From a virus: a DNA stretch of 20,876 bases. Each line of letters opens with the position of its first letter. The stretch's first letter is position 1. Below, piece by piece: positions 1 to 7,504 of the stretch. The translations under genes and the position numbers were made by a program. The stretch covers positions 1-20,876 of the IMG/VR virus record IMGVR_UViG_3300043775_004580, one strand, 5' to 3'. The notes beneath the pieces are model-generated. The model had not been told where the DNA came from and did not search any database. It saw nothing but the letters and a program-made list of their open reading frames with translations.

Positions 1-839
1 AAGAAAAATATGACGGTGTTAGAGTAATTGCTGTCAGAAACGACAATGGTGATTTTTCATTCTATACTAGAGCTTTTAACGAGCTAGATTCATCGAAGCT
101 AAGGAATATATCAAACGAACTTAAAAAGGCTGCTGGTAGCCACGTAGGGATCTTTTTTGATGGTGAATTGACTGACCACAATAGAAAGTCTGTCTCAGGA
201 AAGGTAACACAGATTTTAAAAGGGACTGCTCCAGATAACATTGACGAAAGCTTTCTTTTTAATGTGTTTGATATTGTATCATCTTCCGTACTCAAAACCG
301 GAAAGGGCTCTGTAATTTATACTGAACGTAGAAAGCTCTTATCTGACCTAATCCAAGAGAATCTTGAAAGTACATCGTGTGTTCGCCTTGGACAAATGTG
401 GCAAGTACAATCAATGGAAGAAATTTTATCCATTTATAAAACAATAGTTGACTCTGGTGGCGAAGGTGTAATTTGTAAAAACAATCATGTCTACGAGTGC
501 AAAAGAAGCAAAAGCTGGGTTAAGCTAAAGGAGGTAAATGATTGTGATTTAGTTATAACCGGCTGGTATCCAGGTGAGGGAAAGAGAGAAGGCTTCATCG
601 GCGGATTAATTTGCACTGATGCTTCAAAGACACTAAATGTAAAAATTGGAGCTGGATTTACCGATAAGGATCTAGCTGAACTAAGCAGAGACCCAGATTC
701 ACTCGTAGGAAAAATAGCGGCGGTCCAATACAACGTTACCATTACCGATAAGCACGAAAACCGCAGTTTGTTTTTGCCAAGATTCATTGAGGTAAGAACC
801 GATAAAAACGATGCTGACGACCTTTCTAAATTGTTTTAA
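1..839 (+). CDS. ATP-dependent DNA ligase, T4 gp30-like (5' end outside window)
   Basis: This enzyme seals nicks in double-stranded DNA using ATP, for phage replication and repair. The reading frame is already open at base 3 and has no start in the window, so the N-terminal part is missing. The first codons read EKYDGVR, the nucleotidyltransferase motif I (KxDGxR) whose Lys is adenylated. Motif III is seen as FFDGEL near base 160, motif IV as EGVICKN near 463-483, and motif V as WVKLK near 517-531. After these, an OB-fold-like region runs from about CDLVITGWYPGEGKREG to the end at Phe-stop. An internal ATG at 168 is not the true start, because it would remove the catalytic Lys. The gene lies 47 bases upstream of the clamp-loader ATPase, in line with a replication cluster. 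The family call is firm; the phage-versus-host subtype rests on context. Confidence 0.9.
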   Translation, partial: EKYDGVRVIAVRNDNGDFSFYTRAFNELDSSKLRNISNELKKAAGSHVGIFFDGELTDHNRKSVSGKVTQILKGTAPDNIDESFLFNVFDIVSSSVLKTGKGSVIYTERRKLLSDLIQENLESTSCVRLGQMWQVQSMEEILSIYKTIVDSGGEGVICKNNHVYECKRSKSWVKLKEVNDCDLVITGWYPGEGKREGFIGGLICTDASKTLNVKIGAGFTDKDLAELSRDPDSLVGKIAAVQYNVTITDKHENRSLFLPRFIEVRTDKNDADDLSKLF

Positions 840-886
840 ATGGGAAACTAAAGGCTTTTTACTCCGTAAAAGAATAAAGAGTTTTT

Positions 887-1834
887 ATGTTAGATCAGCT
901 ACTTACCGAGAAATTACGACCAAAAGAAATCAGGCATATGATTCTCCCGGACAGGATCCGGGTTCTTTTTGAGGACAAGGGATTGAACCATAACGTTTTG
1001 CTTTCAGGTTCCCCTGGGTGTGGTAAAACCACATTAGCTAAAATTTTATCGAAGGATCTTCCACATCTTTTCATCAACGTTTCTGATGAAAGTTCGGTAG
1101 ATACAATTAGAACTAAGATTAACGATTTTTGTTCTACCATAAGTATCCTGGATGGGAAATCTTCAAAAAAGGTAGTCGTATTAGACGAGTTTGACGGAGC
1201 TTCTGATCAGTTCTATAAAGCCCTCCGAGGTACTATTGAAAAGTTTGCAGGTAACACAAGGTTTGTTGCAACATGTAATTGGCTTAACAAAGTTCCTGAA
1301 GCAATTCAAAGTAGATTTGAAGTTATAAATTTTGATCCTGTTAATCAAGTTGAAGAGGATAAAATCAGGAACGAATGGAGAAGCAGAATTAATCTTATTC
1401 TGGGAAAACTTGGTATTAAAATCGACGAAGCATCATTAGATGAGTTTGAAAAAGAATATTTTCCGGATTTAAGATCTTCCCTAAATAGGATTCAAACATG
1501 GGTTATCGAGGGGGTTAAAGAGATTGATATTTCTAGAGTAAGGGATTCTTCTTGGTCTTACGAAGATCTTTACAGGATGATATTTGAATCAAAAGATCCA
1601 GTAGCAAACTATCAAGTTATTGTTGGACAATACTCAACAAAGATCGATGACGTTATGACAGCTTTGGGAGAAGAATTCATCAATTGGATCATCAAGAATA
1701 AATCGAGCCATGTCAAAATAATACCTGGTGTAATTGTTGAGGTTGCTCACCACCAAGCTCAACGACAAGTTGTTATCGATCCGGTTGTGAGTTTGCTTTC
1801 TCTGATCTTCAAAATACAAAAACTTGTTGATTAG
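887..1834 (+). CDS. 44: Sliding-clamp loader ATPase subunit (T4 gp44-like, RFC/DnaX-type AAA+)
   Basis: This is the ATPase subunit of the clamp loader, which opens the sliding clamp and places it on primed DNA. It has 315 residues, close to T4 gp44. Visible motifs are Walker A GSPGCGKTT (residues 41-49), Walker B VVVLDEFD (96-103), sensor-1 FVATCN (126-131) and the SRF arginine-finger motif (142-144). The N-terminus starts LTEKLRPKEI, typical of RFC-like loaders. The C-terminal third is divergent and would form the collar. The ATG at 887 follows an A/T-rich leader without a clear ribosome-binding site. A guanylate kinase gene follows after 16 bases, and a probable small loader subunit lies at 3509. 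The sliding clamp (gp45) and polymerase are not in this window. Confidence 0.92.
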   Translation: MLDQLLTEKLRPKEIRHMILPDRIRVLFEDKGLNHNVLLSGSPGCGKTTLAKILSKDLPHLFINVSDESSVDTIRTKINDFCSTISILDGKSSKKVVVLDEFDGASDQFYKALRGTIEKFAGNTRFVATCNWLNKVPEAIQSRFEVINFDPVNQVEEDKIRNEWRSRINLILGKLGIKIDEASLDEFEKEYFPDLRSSLNRIQTWVIEGVKEIDISRVRDSSWSYEDLYRMIFESKDPVANYQVIVGQYSTKIDDVMTALGEEFINWIIKNKSSHVKIIPGVIVEVAHHQAQRQVVIDPVVSLLSLIFKIQKLVD

Positions 1835-1850
1835 GAATTATTAATAGAAT

Positions 1851-2369
1851 ATGATAAGAAGGATAATTATAGTAGGTAAGGGTGGTTCTGGTAAAGATTA
1901 TTTAAGGAAGGAACTGGAAAGGTTTGGTTTAAAATATTGTGTTTCTCACACTACGAGACCTCCTAGAGATGGTGAAGAGGATGGAATTGATTATCATTTC
2001 ATAGCACAGCGTCAAGCAAATATGATGCTCAATAATGACGAATTTTACGAGTCCGTGGTATTCAATGACTGGACATATGGCACATCGATTAAGGAGTTCT
2101 ATTCCAGCAACCTATTTATAATGACCCCTTCGGGACTTGCTAAAATGAAACCGGCAGATAGAGAGAAATCCTTCGTAGTGTATATTGACATAGATGAGGA
2201 CGTTAGGAAAGAAAGGTTGCTGAAAAGAAACGACGTAGACAATGTTGAAAGAAGATTGAACGCGGATCACCTTGATTTTTTAAACTTTACTGACTATAAC
2301 CACTCTATAACAAATCCATTATTTCAGAATTACGAGGATATAATTGAAATTTCTAAAATTAACTTCTAG
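1851..2369 (+). CDS. gmk: Guanylate kinase
   Basis: This enzyme phosphorylates GMP or dGMP to the diphosphate with ATP, supplying precursors for phage DNA synthesis. A P-loop, VGKGGSGKD, sits at residues 8-16. The guanylate-kinase signature SHTTRPPRDGEEDGIDYHF is at 32-50 and holds the GMP-binding Arg and Tyr residues. A YGT motif follows in the nucleotide-monophosphate-binding domain, and an Arg-rich lid (VRKERLLKRND and VERRL) lies near 125-140. At 172 residues it is shorter than cellular guanylate kinases (roughly 190-210), with a trimmed C-terminus, but the core motifs are intact. It is sandwiched between the clamp loader and the FEN nuclease with gaps of 16 and 3 bases, so it is probably co-transcribed with the replication genes. 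It is not related in sequence to the T4 gene 1 dNMP kinase. Confidence 0.88.
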   Translation: MIRRIIIVGKGGSGKDYLRKELERFGLKYCVSHTTRPPRDGEEDGIDYHFIAQRQANMMLNNDEFYESVVFNDWTYGTSIKEFYSSNLFIMTPSGLAKMKPADREKSFVVYIDIDEDVRKERLLKRNDVDNVERRLNADHLDFLNFTDYNHSITNPLFQNYEDIIEISKINF

Positions 2370-2372
2370 ATT

Positions 2373-3506
2373 ATGATAAACGTTTTAATTGATGGGAATT
2401 ATATTTTCCATAAGACCTTTGGTGTTTTTGGCGGTTACGGTAACAAAAATCCAGAGGATATCCTGGGCAGTGAGAACGAACAATCGATGTTTATACGGAA
2501 AATATCTACTGACCTTTGTGCTTCATTAAGACTTATACCCGCGGGAGGAAAATTAATTTTTACTGCAGATAGTAGAAGCTGGAGAAAAGATGTTGAAATA
2601 GAAGGGGGAGGATATAAGTCAAATCGTATCAAAGACGAGGAAGTTGATTGGACTGTGTTCTTCAATTTGCTGGAATCTTTCGGTAATCATCTAGAAAAAA
2701 TGGGATTTGTTTTCTCTAAAGTAACTGGAGCTGAAGGGGATGATCTCCTCTATTTTTGGGCTGATTATTTGACTTCTAAAGGGCAAAATTGTATCATTGT
2801 ATCTGGTGACAAAGACATGCACCAATTAGCTCGCTGGAAGGATGAAAACTGGACTATTGTTTGGAACGCCAATTCCAAAAATAATTGTCTGTACGTCCCT
2901 GAGGGATGGGAAGAAAAATGGCTGGATAAAAAACAGGAGCCTTCTATTTTTGAAATGAGTTCTATCATGGATCCAGATCGTGAAAAAATGAAGGAATTTG
3001 TTCAGAAAAACGAACTAAGTGAAATCAATCCTCGGGATTTTATTTTTACGAAAATGCTGGTTGGTGATAAAGGAGACTCTGTACCTGGTATTTGGGAATA
3101 CACAAATGGTGAGAAAACAACCAGAGTAACACCAAAAAAAGCCGAAGCAGTTCTTGGATCTTTAAAGGAAACCCGTTGGAAAGACACTGCATTTTCTGAA
3201 TTGATTGAGGATGATGAATTCCTGGATTGGGTATCTGGCTATTGTTTAAGACTTATAAAGGAAATAGATAATACAGAAAACAGAAGGAAAGCGTCGCATA
3301 ACTTGAAGAGAAACTACAAATTAATGTGGCTGGATAAAACAGTAATCCCTATGGAAGTAATCCGTGGTGCAGTTGCTGAGTTAAAAAGAGGAATTTCTTT
3401 GGACAAGAAACCTATTACCCTTGATCGTGTAAAGATTTTAGAAGGAACCACATGGGTGGCTAAATCTGGAGCGCCAAGCCAGTTTGACCCATTCAAAAAT
3501 TTCTAA
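2373..3506 (+). CDS. rnh: FEN-family 5'-3' exonuclease / RNase H (T4 Rnh-like)
   Basis: This nuclease removes RNA primers and flaps during lagging-strand synthesis. The PIN/FEN fold is recognised from LIDGNYIF (first metal ligand Asp7), FTADSRSWRKDV (Asp66 region), YKSNR (81-85), GAEGDDLLYFWADY (acidic cluster near 119-132), VSGDKDMHQL (Asp146, Asp148), and the helix-three-turn-helix GDKGDSVPGI (231-240), which includes Asp232 and Asp235. At 377 residues it is longer than T4 RNase H (about 305). The extra length falls mainly around 150-215 and at the C-terminus, which ends in a PSQFDPFKNF-like tail that could bind a partner such as single-stranded-DNA-binding protein or the clamp (inference). 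The start ATG is three bases after the guanylate kinase stop. Confidence 0.88.
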   Translation: MINVLIDGNYIFHKTFGVFGGYGNKNPEDILGSENEQSMFIRKISTDLCASLRLIPAGGKLIFTADSRSWRKDVEIEGGGYKSNRIKDEEVDWTVFFNLLESFGNHLEKMGFVFSKVTGAEGDDLLYFWADYLTSKGQNCIIVSGDKDMHQLARWKDENWTIVWNANSKNNCLYVPEGWEEKWLDKKQEPSIFEMSSIMDPDREKMKEFVQKNELSEINPRDFIFTKMLVGDKGDSVPGIWEYTNGEKTTRVTPKKAEAVLGSLKETRWKDTAFSELIEDDEFLDWVSGYCLRLIKEIDNTENRRKASHNLKRNYKLMWLDKTVIPMEVIRGAVAELKRGISLDKKPITLDRVKILEGTTWVAKSGAPSQFDPFKNF

Positions 3507-3508
3507 AA

Positions 3509-3934
3509 ATGGAATTATTCGATATTGTAAAAACTATTTTTAAGCAGGATAAAGAATGGAATAAGGTTTCCAGGAACGATAAAACCCGAAACTTCTTTAT
3601 GATCAACCGGATAATGTCTATCCAGTTCCCTGTTCAGGCACACCAATTCAATCACACAAAGATTTCTCCTAGACCTATTGCTGATTGGTGGCATAACACT
3701 TTAAGTAGGCATTACACGAAAATGCCAAACTGGATTTTTACCAAGACTAAAAAAACTGAGACTAAGAAGGATACAAAAAAAGTGATTGACTTTGATCCAG
3801 AAGTAGAAAAGTTTATTAGGGAAAAATTCTCCGTTTCAAATAGAGAACTTACAGAACTAAAGAAATTCTATCCTGAGAAATACTCGGAATGGGTAGAGTC
3901 TATTGCTGATCAAATAAATATGTCCAAGAAGTAG
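3509..3934 (+). CDS. 62: Probable clamp-loader small subunit (T4 gp62-like)
   Basis: This is a short protein of 141 residues with no catalytic motif. Its N-terminal layout, MELFDIVKTIF followed by FFMINRIMSIQFPVQAHQFNH and then WWHNTLSRHYTKMPNW, resembles gp62 proteins of cyanophage T4 relatives as I remember them. Those begin MSLFDFV, have an NRALSYFPDT-like helix, and end with a basic RFSKW stretch. The C-terminal third contains SVSNRELTELKKFYPEKY, similar to the short helical repeat that closes those proteins. In T4, gp62 joins four gp44 subunits, and gp44 is present here at 887. The gene starts two bases after the FEN nuclease stop and ends the replication run. Homology is weak by eye; profile comparison with gp62 families would decide it. 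Confidence 0.55.
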   Translation: MELFDIVKTIFKQDKEWNKVSRNDKTRNFFMINRIMSIQFPVQAHQFNHTKISPRPIADWWHNTLSRHYTKMPNWIFTKTKKTETKKDTKKVIDFDPEVEKFIREKFSVSNRELTELKKFYPEKYSEWVESIADQINMSKK

Positions 3935-3938
3935 CTCC

Positions 3939-3948
3939 GATATATAAA
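3939..3948 (+). promoter_or_regulatory. Late-promoter-like motif GATATATAAA
   Basis: The string GATATATAAA lies between the gp62-like gene and the gene at 3972. It matches the motif found at 7516, 11069 and, in variant form, 14934, always ahead of a gene and with 20-24 bases between TATATAAA and the start codon (23 here). T4 late promoters use a single extended -10 box (TATAAATA) and no -35, so a late promoter is a reasonable inference. No terminator is visible just upstream. Confidence 0.5.
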
Positions 3949-3971
3949 TTAACATTTAACCCAACACAAAC

Positions 3972-4514
3972 ATGAGAAAGGATTTTCAGAAGCTAATTGA
4001 TAAGGTAATGCAGAGCTTGGATTGGGACACGATATATGAGGTAAACAAGGTTTTCAAGTTTGGTGTTGGAGGAGGAAGTGAAGTTATACCTGGACTTAAA
4101 AGAAAGCCATATAGTGACACCCTGACTAAAAATGATGTTAAGAATGAACTTAAATTTCTGTTGAGGTTTGTAATTAACAATGACATTTCTAAGTTTGTTT
4201 ATGGTCAATGGATGATCTTCTGGTTCAATCAAGATTGGGATTTGATCTGGGAACAAGAGGAGGGAGAAGAGTTCGATGAGAACGAAGAGGAAGATTTTCA
4301 AGTTGATAGTAGACTAGAGGTCTTCTACGCTCCGCAAAGAATTTCACTAACTATCGATGCTCGTCCTGATGATTCGGTCAGTCCGGAATCAATAGACTCG
4401 ATGGTATTGTCTCAAATGTTGCAAAAAGCATTGGATAGTGAAAATTATGAACTTGCAGGAAAATTGCAGGAATTGCTAGATCTCAAAAAGTCTTCAGAGA
4501 AAATAGATAAATAG
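3972..4514 (+). CDS. Unknown phage protein with acidic linker and UVR-like C-terminal helix pair
   Basis: I do not recognise this protein of 180 residues. The N-terminal part (1-85) is mixed helical with basic patches and ends in an aromatic stretch, YGQWMIFWFNQDWDLIWE. A very acidic linker follows near 95-112. The C-terminal segment MLQKALDSENYELAGKLQEL resembles the UVR motif (helical hairpin with an E-x-Y-E-x-A core) seen in UvrB, UvrC and McsA, where it mediates protein-protein contacts. The gene starts 23 bases after a late-promoter-like motif, so it probably belongs to the late class despite its place beside replication genes. It has no (L/I)NE leader, unlike the virion proteins downstream. 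The ATG at 3972 follows an A-rich leader. Confidence 0.7.
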   Translation: MRKDFQKLIDKVMQSLDWDTIYEVNKVFKFGVGGGSEVIPGLKRKPYSDTLTKNDVKNELKFLLRFVINNDISKFVYGQWMIFWFNQDWDLIWEQEEGEEFDENEEEDFQVDSRLEVFYAPQRISLTIDARPDDSVSPESIDSMVLSQMLQKALDSENYELAGKLQELLDLKKSSEKIDK

Positions 4515-4532
4515 AGAAATAACAATCTGCAA

Positions 4533-5015
4533 TTGAGACACATTAAAACCATAAATGAATTTTTTGACGTTGGAGTCTTTGGTGATACCTATGGGTATGG
4601 TGGAGCGAATGGTATTTTCAAAATACAATATAAGCCTTACAAGGATCTCTCCGTTTCAGTTGGTCCAGATCCCAATGTAAAAAGAACGGTAGCAGGTTCA
4701 CAATTTGCTGTAGGGGATTTTGTTGTAGGTAAACCATTAGATTCTAAAGACATGGTTGCTGGCATGATTGTTAAATCTGAAAGAGCACCTGACAATAAGT
4801 CATATAGATATTTTGTTCAGATCCACTCAAAAAAGAAAGATTCTGAGGAGGTAGTTGAACTTGTTCCCGATACTGTTGAGTTTGTTGATAACGGTGATAA
4901 AGGACATAAGGAGATACTTTCTAGATTCAAATTTGATCAAATGCCTTCTGAGGTCTATAACTCCCCTACCGTTTATAATAACACAAGTCTTGGTGTTGAA
5001 GGAGTCGGAAGTTAG
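4533..5015 (+). CDS. Unknown protein with a capsid-targeting-like leader
   Basis: This is a 160-residue protein, probably beginning at TTG 4533, since no ATG lies near and an in-frame stop is at 4512. The N-terminus reads (M)RHIKTINEFFD, similar in shape to T4 internal-protein leaders such as MKTYQEFIAE. It contains Ile-Asn-Glu at residues 7-9, a candidate prohead-protease site. The remainder is rich in Gly, Val and Asp, with short beta-like segments (FAVGDFVVGKPL, MIVKSER, YRYFVQIHS) that look like a small beta barrel, possibly SH3-like; this is inference only. It sits 18 bases after the previous gene and probably shares its transcript. Function is unknown. A packaged head protein is the best contextual guess. 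Confidence 0.65.
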   Translation: MRHIKTINEFFDVGVFGDTYGYGGANGIFKIQYKPYKDLSVSVGPDPNVKRTVAGSQFAVGDFVVGKPLDSKDMVAGMIVKSERAPDNKSYRYFVQIHSKKKDSEEVVELVPDTVEFVDNGDKGHKEILSRFKFDQMPSEVYNSPTVYNNTSLGVEGVGS

Positions 5016-5049
5016 AAACTTTCTTCGTTCTTCTTTCTAAAACAATTTG

Positions 5050-5931
5050 ATGATACTAAGTAAGAAAATAAACAGGCTGGGCTGTATAAATAGGGATTTT
5101 TCTTCCAAAGACAATCCAGATGGTATTATTCTTCTTAACACAGTTTTTTCTAAGATAAAGGAAAACAATGATCTTGGTATAGGAATTACTTGTTTTGAAA
5201 TCCCTCAAGGGTATACCTTTCCTGAACTGGATTTTATTGAAGACGATTCGCCTTCTAATGTTCTTGTTTGGGAAATGTTCCGATTCATCAAGAGCACAAA
5301 TCATAGAATTTTCTTTTTTCTTCCAACACATTATTTTCTTGGCAGTCAAATTCCCGAGGTAGTAGAAAACACGAAGTCCTTGATTATTGGAATTTCATTA
5401 CTCTTGGATCAAATCGGAATCGATTACCCGTCGATTTTGTTACGTGTAGGTAGTGCTTACGGAGCAAGAAAAACTACCATGGAAAGGTTTTGCGAAAACG
5501 TAAAATCTTTAGATCATAAGGTCATAAAGAAAATTGCAGTTTGTAATGACGAAAAACCTTCGTTGTTTTCTGTAACTGATCTTTTGAGTGGTGTTTATTA
5601 TTCATGTAATTTACCAATTGCATTCAGGCTTTTACCGCACCAATTCAATAACGGTGGATTATCAATAAGAGAAGCATTATTTCTTGCAGTTTCTACATGG
5701 CAAGAGGGAACAACACCTGTTTTTATACATTCAGAATCTTCTGAGATCGATGAAAATGGTGTTTCTCTTTCCCCTTCACCTTCAAATTATTTAGGACACC
5801 GAATACCAACTTTTGGATTGGATATCGACACTATTCTTGATTCACCAGCAGAATCTAAATGTTGTCTAAAGTACAGATCTGAGTTAATTTCACTCAAACC
5901 AATGGTCATAAACAAAATCGACCGTAAATAA
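5050..5931 (+). CDS. UV-damage endonuclease (UVDE/UvsE) homologue with eroded metal site
   Basis: UVDE enzymes are TIM-barrel nucleases that nick next to UV photoproducts using clustered metal ions. The length (293 residues) and order of blocks match the family: INRLGCIN at the N-terminus, HRIFFFLPTHYFLGS and EVVENT where family members have RLSFHPGQF and EVVENS, RVGSAYGARKTTMERF for HVGGxYGDKxxALxRF, CNDEK for ENDDK, LPIAFRLLPHQ for IPxVFDxxHH, TTPVFIHSES for PKIHYSS, and ILDSPAESK for MLEAK. Most metal-ligand positions are changed: the first His is Phe90, the second Arg132, the Glu Cys165, the Asp Arg193, and the Lys before the IH motif Phe225. His227 and possibly Glu268 remain. So the fold is probably kept but classical catalysis probably lost. 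I chose ATG 5050 over the TTG immediately before it. Repair genes follow. Confidence 0.72.
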   Translation: MILSKKINRLGCINRDFSSKDNPDGIILLNTVFSKIKENNDLGIGITCFEIPQGYTFPELDFIEDDSPSNVLVWEMFRFIKSTNHRIFFFLPTHYFLGSQIPEVVENTKSLIIGISLLLDQIGIDYPSILLRVGSAYGARKTTMERFCENVKSLDHKVIKKIAVCNDEKPSLFSVTDLLSGVYYSCNLPIAFRLLPHQFNNGGLSIREALFLAVSTWQEGTTPVFIHSESSEIDENGVSLSPSPSNYLGHRIPTFGLDIDTILDSPAESKCCLKYRSELISLKPMVINKIDRK

Positions 5932-5977
5932 TTTTTTTACTTCGCTATTGTTAGTTAGATTTGGATAAATTTCCAAA

Positions 5978-6787
5978 ATGCCAGAATTAGCAGAGTTAAA
6001 ACTCACAGCAGATTATGTTAATAGCGTCGTCGTCGATCGCACTTTCCATTCTATAGTGAAAAATCCTGAGCACAAATGGAAGGATATACGTAACGATATA
6101 GACTTTGGATTTTCGATAACTGCTGAAGCAAGAGGAAAAGAACTCAGACTGGTTCTCACGGAATCTGCTATTTCCCCCGGTCAAAATATTAAGTCCCTTA
6201 TGATGACTATGGGAATGGGTGGAAGATTCCAATGGGTCCCCGAGGGGGAATCCGTAAAACACACTCACCTTTCATTTTTATCTGCTTGCGGGGGTCATTT
6301 AGCATTCGTTGATATTAGAAGGTTCGGGAAGTGGAATTGGGGGAATTGGAATTCAAAAAGAGGTCCAGATCCAACTACAGAATATTTTAAGTTTTGTCAT
6401 CACATAAATCAAAATCTTTCCAACAAAGCTTTTGATAAACCTATTTTTGAAATCTTGATGGACCAAAGGTATTTCAACGGAATTGGTAATTACCTAAGAG
6501 CTGAGATTCTTTATAGAATACCACACACTAGCCCTTTCACCAATTCTAGAGAGTTCATCGAAAAACATAGATGGGAATTGTTCTCCCTCTGTAGGGATAT
6601 TCCAATTTTAGTATATGAGATTGGCGGAGGTAGCATCAAGGATTGGAAGAATCCATTCGGGCAAGTTTCGAGTGTTTCTAGTTTTCTACTTTGTTACGGG
6701 AACAAGAGTATGAACAAGATATTAGACAGTAATGGAAGAACATTTTGGTTCGACCCTAAATGGAAAAAAGAAGAATATGATAAGTAA
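5978..6787 (+). CDS. Fpg/Nei-family DNA glycosylase, NEIL1-like with zincless finger
   Basis: This base-excision enzyme removes oxidised bases and cleaves the abasic site by beta elimination. It has 269 residues. MPELAEL gives the N-terminal Pro2 nucleophile with Glu3 and Glu6; the start is fixed because Pro must follow Met. ARGKEL supplies the conserved Lys54. FVDIRRFGKW (110-119) is followed by the helix-two-turn-helix block KAFDKPIFEILMDQRYFNGI and GNYLRAEILYR (150-180). The C-terminal module CYGNKSMNKILDSNGRTFWF (239-258) lacks the four zinc cysteines yet keeps the Arg of the finger (Arg254). That is the zincless finger of NEIL1, and the spacing and wording closely track human NEIL1 as I remember it. 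The gene overlaps the next by 11 bases. Enzyme class is firm; the NEIL1 subtype is strongly suggested. Confidence 0.9.
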   Translation: MPELAELKLTADYVNSVVVDRTFHSIVKNPEHKWKDIRNDIDFGFSITAEARGKELRLVLTESAISPGQNIKSLMMTMGMGGRFQWVPEGESVKHTHLSFLSACGGHLAFVDIRRFGKWNWGNWNSKRGPDPTTEYFKFCHHINQNLSNKAFDKPIFEILMDQRYFNGIGNYLRAEILYRIPHTSPFTNSREFIEKHRWELFSLCRDIPILVYEIGGGSIKDWKNPFGQVSSVSSFLLCYGNKSMNKILDSNGRTFWFDPKWKKEEYDK

Positions 6788-7484
6788 AAGTGTTTTAAAG
6801 AAATGTCTCTTTCTTGATGTAGAGACAGCAACGGGAGCTAGAAATTTTTCGGATCTTTGCAACAAAAATCCTAGACTTGCTAAATTGTGGGAAAGGAGAG
6901 CAAAGTACTATAGAACTGCATACGAAGAAATGCACGGTCTTAGTGATGAGGAGATTTATGAACATAAGGCTTCTCTAGAACCGGAGTTTTCTAAAATTGT
7001 GTGTATTTCATTTGGCGTAATCCAGGAAGATGATCAAATAAGGATGACCTCATTTTATGGCGAGGATGAATCTGACATCCTTGAAAAATCTTCCAAAGTT
7101 CTTTCCAATGCTCTTGTAAAAAGTATGAAACTGGCTGGGCACAACATCAAAGGTTTTGACGTGCCCTGTATTGGTAAAAGAATAATTTATTCAAGCCCAA
7201 GCTCAACCCTACCTGGTAATCTTGTAGTTTGGGATAAGAAACCATGGGAAATACCTTATCTTGATACATCTGAGGTTTTCGCATTTGGTAGCTGGAGCCA
7301 GCAAAAATATCTTTCTCTAGATCTTTTGGCTTGTTCATTAGGGGTTGAATCACCTAAAGATAACCTTGACGGCTCTATGGTTTCCAATTTCTTTTGGGAA
7401 CTGGAAGAGTACGAGAAAATAAAGGATTATTGTGAAAGAGATGTTAAAACAGTAATCGACATTCTTACGAAGGTGGCAAAGTAA
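6777..7484 (+). CDS. DEDDy-type 3'-5' exonuclease (RNase H-like fold)
   Basis: This is a 235-residue exonuclease of the PolB/DnaQ superfamily. Exo I is FLDVETA (Asp14, Glu16), Exo II is GHNIKGFDV (Asn123, Asp128), and Exo III is YCERD (Tyr218, Asp222), giving the DEDDy set. An insertion near residues 22-70 (rich in Arg, Lys, Tyr and Glu) separates Exo I from the next strand, as in stand-alone PolB-like exonucleases. I chose the ATG at 6777, which overlaps the glycosylase stop by 11 bases, over an ATG at 6732 that would extend 15 residues into the glycosylase gene with no family-like sequence. The overlap suggests translational coupling with the glycosylase and a role in repair or end processing. 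It is followed by an intrinsic terminator. Confidence 0.85.
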   Translation: MISKSVLKKCLFLDVETATGARNFSDLCNKNPRLAKLWERRAKYYRTAYEEMHGLSDEEIYEHKASLEPEFSKIVCISFGVIQEDDQIRMTSFYGEDESDILEKSSKVLSNALVKSMKLAGHNIKGFDVPCIGKRIIYSSPSSTLPGNLVVWDKKPWEIPYLDTSEVFAFGSWSQQKYLSLDLLACSLGVESPKDNLDGSMVSNFFWELEEYEKIKDYCERDVKTVIDILTKVAK

Positions 7485-7504
7485 AAATTAATCAATTTCC
7501 TTCT

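Noticed and set aside
841-886. Hairpin around TTTAC-TCC-GTAAA as a terminator between ligase and clamp loader
   Set aside because: The stem is too short and the bases after it are A-rich, so it is unlikely to stop transcription.
5012-5040. TTAGAAA...TTTCTAA inverted repeat as a terminator
   Set aside because: The stem is only 7 AT-rich pairs with a 15-base loop and no T run follows.
6732-6776. Upstream ATG for the exonuclease
   Set aside because: It would add 15 residues encoded wholly within the glycosylase finger region, with no family-like sequence before Exo I.
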